10,402 bases of DNA from Clostridia bacterium (GTDB lineage: Bacteria; Bacillota_A; Clostridia; Christensenellales; Aristaeellaceae), in the NCBI GenBank assembly GCA_017398245.1, contig JAFQGN010000221.1, positions 1 through 10,402 on the forward strand. The letters are read 5' to 3'. The notes beneath the pieces are model-generated. The model saw only the letters and a program-made list of their open reading frames with translations. It was not told the DNA's origin and made no database searches. Below are positions 5,910 to 10,402 of this stretch, piece after piece. The first letter of the stretch is position 1; each line of letters starts with the position of its first letter. The translations under genes were made by a program, and so were the position numbers.

Positions 5910-8900
5910 TCAGCGCAGCAGGAAAGTTTTGATCTCGTACGGCTTGATATCGAACACCAGCTCGCGCCCGCTCAGCTGAGCCGCCTCCATGGGCTGCTCC
6001 AGCAGATTGGCGATCTCCGCCTGCTCCGGCGCATAGCCCAGGCGCACGCGCACGCCGCTCACCCTGCGGCCGAAGCACTCATATACGCGCAGCACGATCC
6101 CGTCGCCGTCCATCTGCTGCTTCACAGTCTCGATGACCACGTTCGGCTGATCGCACGCCGCAAACGCAGAAACACTCTCACCGCCATTATTCGCCGCCGC
6201 AAGGACCGGCACGTTCAGCCTGTAGGCCATCTCCGGCACATTGCACTCGCGCCAGCCGCCGTCGTGCGGCATGATGGAATAGGTGAACCTGTGCTCGCCG
6301 ATATCAGCGTTCGGGTTCGGATACGTCGAAGACTTCAAAAGCGTCAGCGCGATGCCGTTCTCGTCCGCGCTGTGGCCGTACTTGCAGTCGTTAAGCAGCG
6401 CAAAGCCAAACGCGTCTTCGGAAACGTCGGCCCACTTGTGCGCGCACACTTCAAAGCGCGCGGCGTCCCAGGAGGTGTTCGCGTGCGTCGGCCTCTTCAC
6501 ATTGCCGAACTGCACGTCGTACGTCGCCTCGTTGTGGAAAATATCCACCGGGAAATGCGCCTTGAGCAGGCCGTGGTCCTCGTGCCAGTCTACCTTCGTG
6601 TCAAAGTCGACGCGCTCCAGATCCTGATACACGATGATATCCTGCTCGATCGCGCTCTGGCCGTAGCTCCACTTGCAGCGGATCACCGCGCACACTGGGC
6701 CCACCGAGACCAGCTCGCAGCTCTCGAGCCTGTCCACATCCCACTTCTTGCAGTCGTAATAAATGTTCATGTCCCACGCGTCGTGCTGGTGCGGCCTGTT
6801 TTCGTACACCACCATGCGGTTGAGCGCCTCTCCCTCGCGCACAAGCTGCCTGCCGCTGATCTTTTCCACCAGCGAAACGATGCGCATGCTCTCGTCGAAC
6901 GATCCGGAGAAGAACGGGGTCTCAAAGCCGGTCGTGTCCGCATCCACCCAGTCGCGGTACTCGTCCTCTTCCACAAACCAGAAGGGAGTCGCGCCCATGG
7001 GCTTGAGCCCGCCGACATACGCGCAGCAGCGCGCGTGGTCGTCATGCAGGCCCTGCACGCGCTGTACGGGATAGGTCTCGCCGTTTTCGTCGCGCAGCGC
7101 CTGAACGCTTTCGGGCGCGTCGAACCAGACCACGTCCTCGCGCTCAAAGCCCAGCGTATTGAAAAACACGATGTCGCCCTTCGCGTTTTCGGCAAGAGCG
7201 TCCGCCGCCCTCTTGGTCAGCTCGGCGATCTTCGCGCCCATGCGCGCGTACATCTCGTCCGAATCCTGATACACCTTTTCGATGGAGGAGCCGGGCAGGA
7301 TATCGTGGAACTGCAGCGTGAGCGTGTCCTGCCAGATCGCGTGCAGTTCCTCCGCCGGATAGGGCAGCCCCTTTTCGATATAGGCCATGGAGGAGAGCAG
7401 CTCGCAATCGCGCAGGGCGAGCTCGGTCTTGCGGTTGTTGCGCTTGTTTTTGGCAATGGCGGTGTACGTTCCGCGGTGATATTCCAGATACAGCTCGCCG
7501 CTCCACTTGGGCAGCTTGGCATCTCCCTTCACGCGCTTTTCCAGCTCTTCAAAGAAGGGCCTGGAATGCTGCTGACGGAACACCGGCGTCGCAGGCAGGG
7601 GCGTTTCCATGCGCCTGCCGTTTTCCAGCATCCAGTCGGTTGGACCGCCGCCGCCGTCGCCGTAGCCGTAGGAGACCAGGAAATGATCGTCCAGCGTCTT
7701 CTGCTGGAAACGCTTCCATCCGCCCTGATACTGCGAAGGCTTCACCATGGAATTATACGTCGTAAAATGCTGCAAAGAGCCGTGGTTTCCGTCGTGCAGT
7801 TCGCGCGTGGGCGTAAAGTGGGTCAGCATTTCGGTGCCGTCCAGTCCCTTCCACATGAACGTGTCGTACGGATACAGATTGTATTCCGACCAGCTCAGCT
7901 TGCTCGTCATGAAATAGTCGATCCCGCTCAGCTTGCAGATCTGCGGCAGCGCCGCGCTGTAGCCGAACACGTCCGGCAGCCACAGGATGCGGCTGGGCTT
8001 GCCGAATTCCTTCGTGAAGAATTCCTGCCCGTGCATAAACTGCCTTACGAGAGATTCACCGCCGGAAAGATTGCAGTCCGCCTCGACCCACATGCCGCCC
8101 TCGGGCTCCCAGCGGCCTTCCTCAATGCGCTGCTTGATCCGTTCATACAGCTCCGGCCTGTCTTCCTTCACAAAGCTGTACAGCACCGGCTGGCTGGACA
8201 TGAACTTGTATTCCGGGTACCTCTCCATCAGCTTGAGCACCGTGGAGAACGAGCGCATGGCCTTATAGCGGGTCTGATACAGATCCCACAGCCATGCCAC
8301 GTCGATATGCGTGTGGCCCACGCTCTCGCCGTACGCCACCGGCGGCAGGTCCGCCCTCGCCTCGTAATATTCCTTTTTCAGATATTCGCGCGCCGCCTGC
8401 ACGCCCGCGTCGTATTCAGCGCTGGGCCATACGCGCAGATCGAGCAGATCACACGCGGCGGAGAGCGCATAGAACGTGCGCTCGCGGTCACGGTCTCCCT
8501 CGGGCACAAGGTTCGCCGCCTCCAGCGGAACCGCCAGGTCGAAGATCAGGCCGATGGTCTGCGCGTCCTCGTCGGCGATGCACACGTCAAACCTCGGCGG
8601 CAGCTGATCGGGCTTGGAAAGGGGCGTGTAGCCCTCGCACAGCACTTCATATACCTTGCCGTGCTCCGGAGTTTCGGAAAGCACGAGCGAGGTGTGCTTG
8701 GTGTCGAACGCCTGTTCGATCCTGCCGTTCACACTCACGATGAACTGCGGGTTTACGGCTTCCCATTCAGCCTCGCGTCCCGTGCGCAGGCGGATCGTCG
8801 TGCGCCCTTCAAAGCTCTCCGGCACAATAGCGGTAAAGCGGAAATCCACCCATTCGTCGGTAATTCCCCACTCCGCGCCGTTTGTGAACTTCTGCCATTC

Positions 8901-9017
8901 TTCCTGTCCGCGCACTCGGTATTCCAGATTCTGCACCTGCGCCCTGCGCCTGATCGTGCGTTCTTCCAGCACGGTGATAATCTGCTGTACCCTGTGCTGC
9001 AGCATATGCATCTGCAT
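5910..9017 (-). CDS. Alpha-mannosidase, glycoside hydrolase family 38
   Basis: This 1035-residue enzyme should cleave terminal alpha-linked mannose from oligosaccharides or glycoprotein glycans, by the retaining zinc-dependent GH38 mechanism. An N-terminal domain (about 1–225) precedes the catalytic barrel. Predicted zinc ligands are H237 and D239 in HTHIDVAWLW, D349 in LPDVFGYS (also the nucleophile) and H571 in QFHDILPGSS. The C-terminal beta-sandwich part ends in YEIKTFLLR. Length and motifs fit the cytosolic/vacuolar Ams1–MAN2C1 type. With no signal peptide, it probably acts on imported glycans in the cytoplasm. The start is ATG 9017, with AAGGGGG about 8 nt upstream; Met also occurs at residues 3 and 5. 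Its promoter lies in the end of the ylbJ-like gene, so it is likely a single-gene unit. The exact linkage preference cannot be read from sequence, and no sugar transporter is adjacent. Confidence 0.95.
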   Translation of the reverse strand: MQMHMLQHRVQQIITVLEERTIRRRAQVQNLEYRVRGQEEWQKFTNGAEWGITDEWVDFRFTAIVPESFEGRTTIRLRTGREAEWEAVNPQFIVSVNGRIEQAFDTKHTSLVLSETPEHGKVYEVLCEGYTPLSKPDQLPPRFDVCIADEDAQTIGLIFDLAVPLEAANLVPEGDRDRERTFYALSAACDLLDLRVWPSAEYDAGVQAAREYLKKEYYEARADLPPVAYGESVGHTHIDVAWLWDLYQTRYKAMRSFSTVLKLMERYPEYKFMSSQPVLYSFVKEDRPELYERIKQRIEEGRWEPEGGMWVEADCNLSGGESLVRQFMHGQEFFTKEFGKPSRILWLPDVFGYSAALPQICKLSGIDYFMTSKLSWSEYNLYPYDTFMWKGLDGTEMLTHFTPTRELHDGNHGSLQHFTTYNSMVKPSQYQGGWKRFQQKTLDDHFLVSYGYGDGGGGPTDWMLENGRRMETPLPATPVFRQQHSRPFFEELEKRVKGDAKLPKWSGELYLEYHRGTYTAIAKNKRNNRKTELALRDCELLSSMAYIEKGLPYPAEELHAIWQDTLTLQFHDILPGSSIEKVYQDSDEMYARMGAKIAELTKRAADALAENAKGDIVFFNTLGFEREDVVWFDAPESVQALRDENGETYPVQRVQGLHDDHARCCAYVGGLKPMGATPFWFVEEDEYRDWVDADTTGFETPFFSGSFDESMRIVSLVEKISGRQLVREGEALNRMVVYENRPHQHDAWDMNIYYDCKKWDVDRLESCELVSVGPVCAVIRCKWSYGQSAIEQDIIVYQDLERVDFDTKVDWHEDHGLLKAHFPVDIFHNEATYDVQFGNVKRPTHANTSWDAARFEVCAHKWADVSEDAFGFALLNDCKYGHSADENGIALTLLKSSTYPNPNADIGEHRFTYSIMPHDGGWRECNVPEMAYRLNVPVLAAANNGGESVSAFAACDQPNVVIETVKQQMDGDGIVLRVYECFGRRVSGVRVRLGYAPEQAEIANLLEQPMEAAQLSGRELVFDIKPYEIKTFLLR

Positions 9018-9037
9018 GTCTTTTCCCCCTTGTGTTT

Positions 9038-10084
9038 TTATTGCGCTTTGGTATCAGTATAAGGCCTCAAAAGCCCCCCGTCAACGCGATTTTTCCTCCG
9101 CGCCCAACCGCCTGTCGCGACCAGCGCGGCCAGCCCCACCGCCGCATACACCGCCGCCCCGAACACGTCTGCCTCCCCCGGAATTTCCGGCAATGGGATC
9201 TCCCCCGCCCGCAGCATCAGCGCCGTCAGCCCTGCCGAAAGCGCCCCATGCAATATCTTCGGCCCAAGCAGCGTCCGCACCCGCAGCCCCGAAGCCTGCG
9301 CGTTCTGCATCAGCACGCACACGCCCCCAAAGCCCGTGCACAGGCTCAGCAAAACCATTTTCACCTCCCGGGAAAGCTCCGCCTCCGCCAGCGCAGCCGC
9401 CCCTCCGGAAATCTCGCACACCGGCGCAAACACCCATTCCGGCATCCACCGCCCCAGCCGCTGTTCCGCCAGCGCGCACAGCACCGAAAACACCACCATC
9501 CAGCACAAAACCCGCCCCATGTTCGCCATCGCGCGCGCAAAAATATCCTGCCGCGCCGCCTCGCCCCTGTTCTCGGGCAGAACGTCTCCCGGCTCCCACT
9601 TGCGCAGAAGTATGCCTCCCATCAAGACCGCGCCGATATGCGAAGCGAACAGCATCCCGCCCGCCTGCGCGTCGCCAAGATACCCGCTGCCCACTGCCGT
9701 GATCAGAAACGCCGGGCTCAGCCCCGAGGCCAGCCCGCACATCCGCGCATATTCCCCCGCGTGCATGCCCTCTCCCGCCGCCGCACACGCCGCGCACCCC
9801 GCCGGAGACCCCGCGATCCACCCGCAGATCACCGCGCCCGCCCCTCTGCCCGGCACGCGGAACAGCGCCGGGAACACGCGCCCGAACACAGCCGAAAACA
9901 CCTCCTGTGCGTCCGGCCCCGTCAGATACGGCGCAAGCAGAAAGAACGGCAGCATCGCCGGCAAAAAACTCTTCCAGAACCCGTACACCGCACTCTGCGC
10001 CGCCGCAAGGCTCTCCGTGCTGCCCAACAGCAAAATTCCCGCCGCAAAAACGGCCGCCCCGGTTTTGATTTTCGTCATCTTCAT
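9038..10084 (-). CDS. YlbJ-like sporulation membrane protein (nucleoside-recognition/Gate domains)
   Basis: The 348-residue product is a multi-pass membrane protein, with hydrophobic segments near 8–30, 35–55, 82–103, 118–133, 143–160, 190–207, 243–262, 275–291 and 307–325. Two Gate-like blocks are visible: LFRVPGRGAGAVICGWIAGSP (75–95, compare the GFTSGFP-type motif) and CEISGG with GFGGVCVLMQ (223–260). These match YlbJ, a SigE-dependent sporulation protein in Bacillus needed for heat-resistant spores; its transported substrate, if any, is not established. I put the start at ATG 10084; ATG 10078 is an alternative. Neither has a ribosome binding site. A patatin gene runs divergently from it, as a YlbK-type gene neighbours ylbJ in Bacillus. 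Its 3' end contains the mannosidase promoter. SpmA/SpmB are related alternatives. Confidence 0.8.
   Translation of the reverse strand: MKMTKIKTGAAVFAAGILLLGSTESLAAAQSAVYGFWKSFLPAMLPFFLLAPYLTGPDAQEVFSAVFGRVFPALFRVPGRGAGAVICGWIAGSPAGCAACAAAGEGMHAGEYARMCGLASGLSPAFLITAVGSGYLGDAQAGGMLFASHIGAVLMGGILLRKWEPGDVLPENRGEAARQDIFARAMANMGRVLCWMVVFSVLCALAEQRLGRWMPEWVFAPVCEISGGAAALAEAELSREVKMVLLSLCTGFGGVCVLMQNAQASGLRVRTLLGPKILHGALSAGLTALMLRAGEIPLPEIPGEADVFGAAVYAAVGLAALVATGGWARRKNRVDGGLLRPYTDTKAQ
9056..9084 (-). promoter_or_regulatory. Sigma-A-type promoter of the alpha-mannosidase gene
   Basis: On the minus strand TTGACG (9084–9079) and TATACT (9061–9056) are exactly 17 bp apart, close to consensus. The predicted start is near 9049, giving a leader of about 31 nt. 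The whole promoter lies within the last 16 codons of the ylbJ-like gene. Confidence 0.82.
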
Positions 10085-10094
10085 GTGGTAAGAT
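10065..10094 (+). promoter_or_regulatory. Promoter of the patatin-like gene
   Basis: TTGATT (10065–10070) and TAAGAT (10089–10094) are 18 bp apart, and TG at 10086–10087 makes an extended -10. The predicted start, near 10101, is just upstream of the AAAGGAGG ribosome binding site. The promoter overlaps the first codons of the divergent ylbJ-like gene. Confidence 0.6.
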
Positions 10095-10116
10095 ATGTCC
10101 GTAAAGGAGGGGATAT
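10090..10116 (-). promoter_or_regulatory. Candidate SigE-type promoter of the ylbJ-like gene
   Basis: On the minus strand ATA (10116–10114) is followed after 16 bp by CATATCTT (10097–10090), resembling the SigE pattern of ATA and CATAnnnT. The implied start at about 10083–10085 coincides with ATG 10084, so the message might be leaderless. The match is short and could be chance. Confidence 0.3.
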
Positions 10117-10119
10117 TTC

Positions 10120-10402
10120 GTGCGCAGACCCAAAATCGGCCTTGTTCTCGGCAGCGGCGCATTCCGCGGCCTTGCGCATATCGGCGTTTTGCAGGTGCTT
10201 GAGGAAAATAGGATCCCCGTCGACCTGCTCTCCGGCTGCTCCATCGGCTCTCTCGTCGGCGGCGCATACTGCGCCGGCCTCACTCCCGCCGAGCTTGAAC
10301 ATCTCGCCCTCAACTTCGCCGATCACCAGTATTACGATCTCGTCCCCCCGCGCCAGGGCTTCCTCAAGGGCCACAAGCTCCAGTCCCTCGCGCAGGAGCT
10401 CA
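10120..10402 (+). CDS. Patatin-like phospholipase, RssA/YlbK type (partial, runs off the window)
   Basis: The first 94 residues are visible. The start is GTG 10120, 9 nt after an excellent AAAGGAGG (10103–10110). The frame remains open to the window edge. Patatin signatures are the oxyanion-hole motif GSGAFRG (11–17), LAHIGVL (18–24), and the nucleophile elbow G39-C-S41-I-G43 followed by SLVGGAY; the catalytic Asp lies beyond the window. The family are serine esterases or lipid acyl hydrolases with a Ser-Asp dyad. In Bacillus the YlbK NTE-family protein is encoded beside ylbJ, and the same pairing is seen here with divergent orientation. The physiological lipid substrate is not known. No signal peptide or membrane segment is seen in this part. 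Confidence 0.88.
   Translation, partial: MRRPKIGLVLGSGAFRGLAHIGVLQVLEENRIPVDLLSGCSIGSLVGGAYCAGLTPAELEHLALNFADHQYYDLVPPRQGFLKGHKLQSLAQEL

Noticed and set aside
6264..9062. 932-codon open frame antisense to the mannosidase gene
   Set aside because: Long antisense frames are expected opposite GC-rich genes. The minus strand carries all GH38 motifs, a promoter and a ribosome binding site, while this frame has no recognisable domain. The same applies to antisense frames at 1116–2411, 2984–4231 and 4110–5048.
9081..10313. 410-codon glycine-rich frame overlapping the ylbJ-like gene
   Set aside because: It is another frame of the same strand with no domain or start signals; the ylbJ-like frame shows Gate motifs and membrane segments.
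10081..10374. 97-codon minus-strand frame at the right end
   Set aside because: It lies opposite the patatin gene, whose GSGAFRG and GCSIG motifs and AAAGGAGG site settle the coding strand.

Overview
This GC-rich window looks like chromosome from an endospore-forming Firmicute, most likely a Clostridia relative. The reasons are a darA–holB–ricT gene cluster in the Bacillus/Clostridia order, a YlbJ-like sporulation membrane protein beside a patatin gene (as ylbJ–ylbK in Bacillus), a Clostridia-type CxxC zinc-ribbon protein, and strong AGGAGG-type ribosome binding sites. The species cannot be named from sequence alone.

Layout from left to right. Positions 1–305 hold three degenerate copies of a ~110 bp intergenic repeat. 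After a gene-free stretch, a small zinc-ribbon protein (662–955, + strand) is read from an extended -10 promoter that lies inside a perfect palindrome, and it ends at a strong terminator. Everything from 1122 to 5456 is on the minus strand. Read in transcription order it is darA (c-di-AMP-binding PII-like protein), holB (DNA polymerase III delta prime), ricT (PSP1-domain Fe-S protein), then two paralogous exported proteins built from two and three copies of a ~95-residue GTW-type module. A sigma-A-like promoter sits upstream of darA, a weak hairpin separates ricT from the exported pair, and a terminator closes the block. Positions 5536–5870 hold three more copies of the same repeat family, in the opposite orientation to those at 1–305. 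They end in a long fold-back hairpin.

Beyond it lie a 1035-residue GH38 alpha-mannosidase (minus strand), whose promoter is inside the 3' end of the preceding ylbJ-like gene, then that ylbJ-like gene itself. Divergent from it is the start of a patatin-like phospholipase, which runs off the right edge.

The genes are mostly housekeeping or sporulation-linked, with one sugar-degrading enzyme. I saw no CRISPR array, transposase, phage gene, tRNA or rRNA gene, or recognisable defence system. The least explained items are the inverted repeat arrays flanking the zinc-ribbon-to-darA block, the palindrome over the zinc-ribbon promoter, a 12-bp perfect inverted repeat in the first codons of holB, and the exported modular paralogs.
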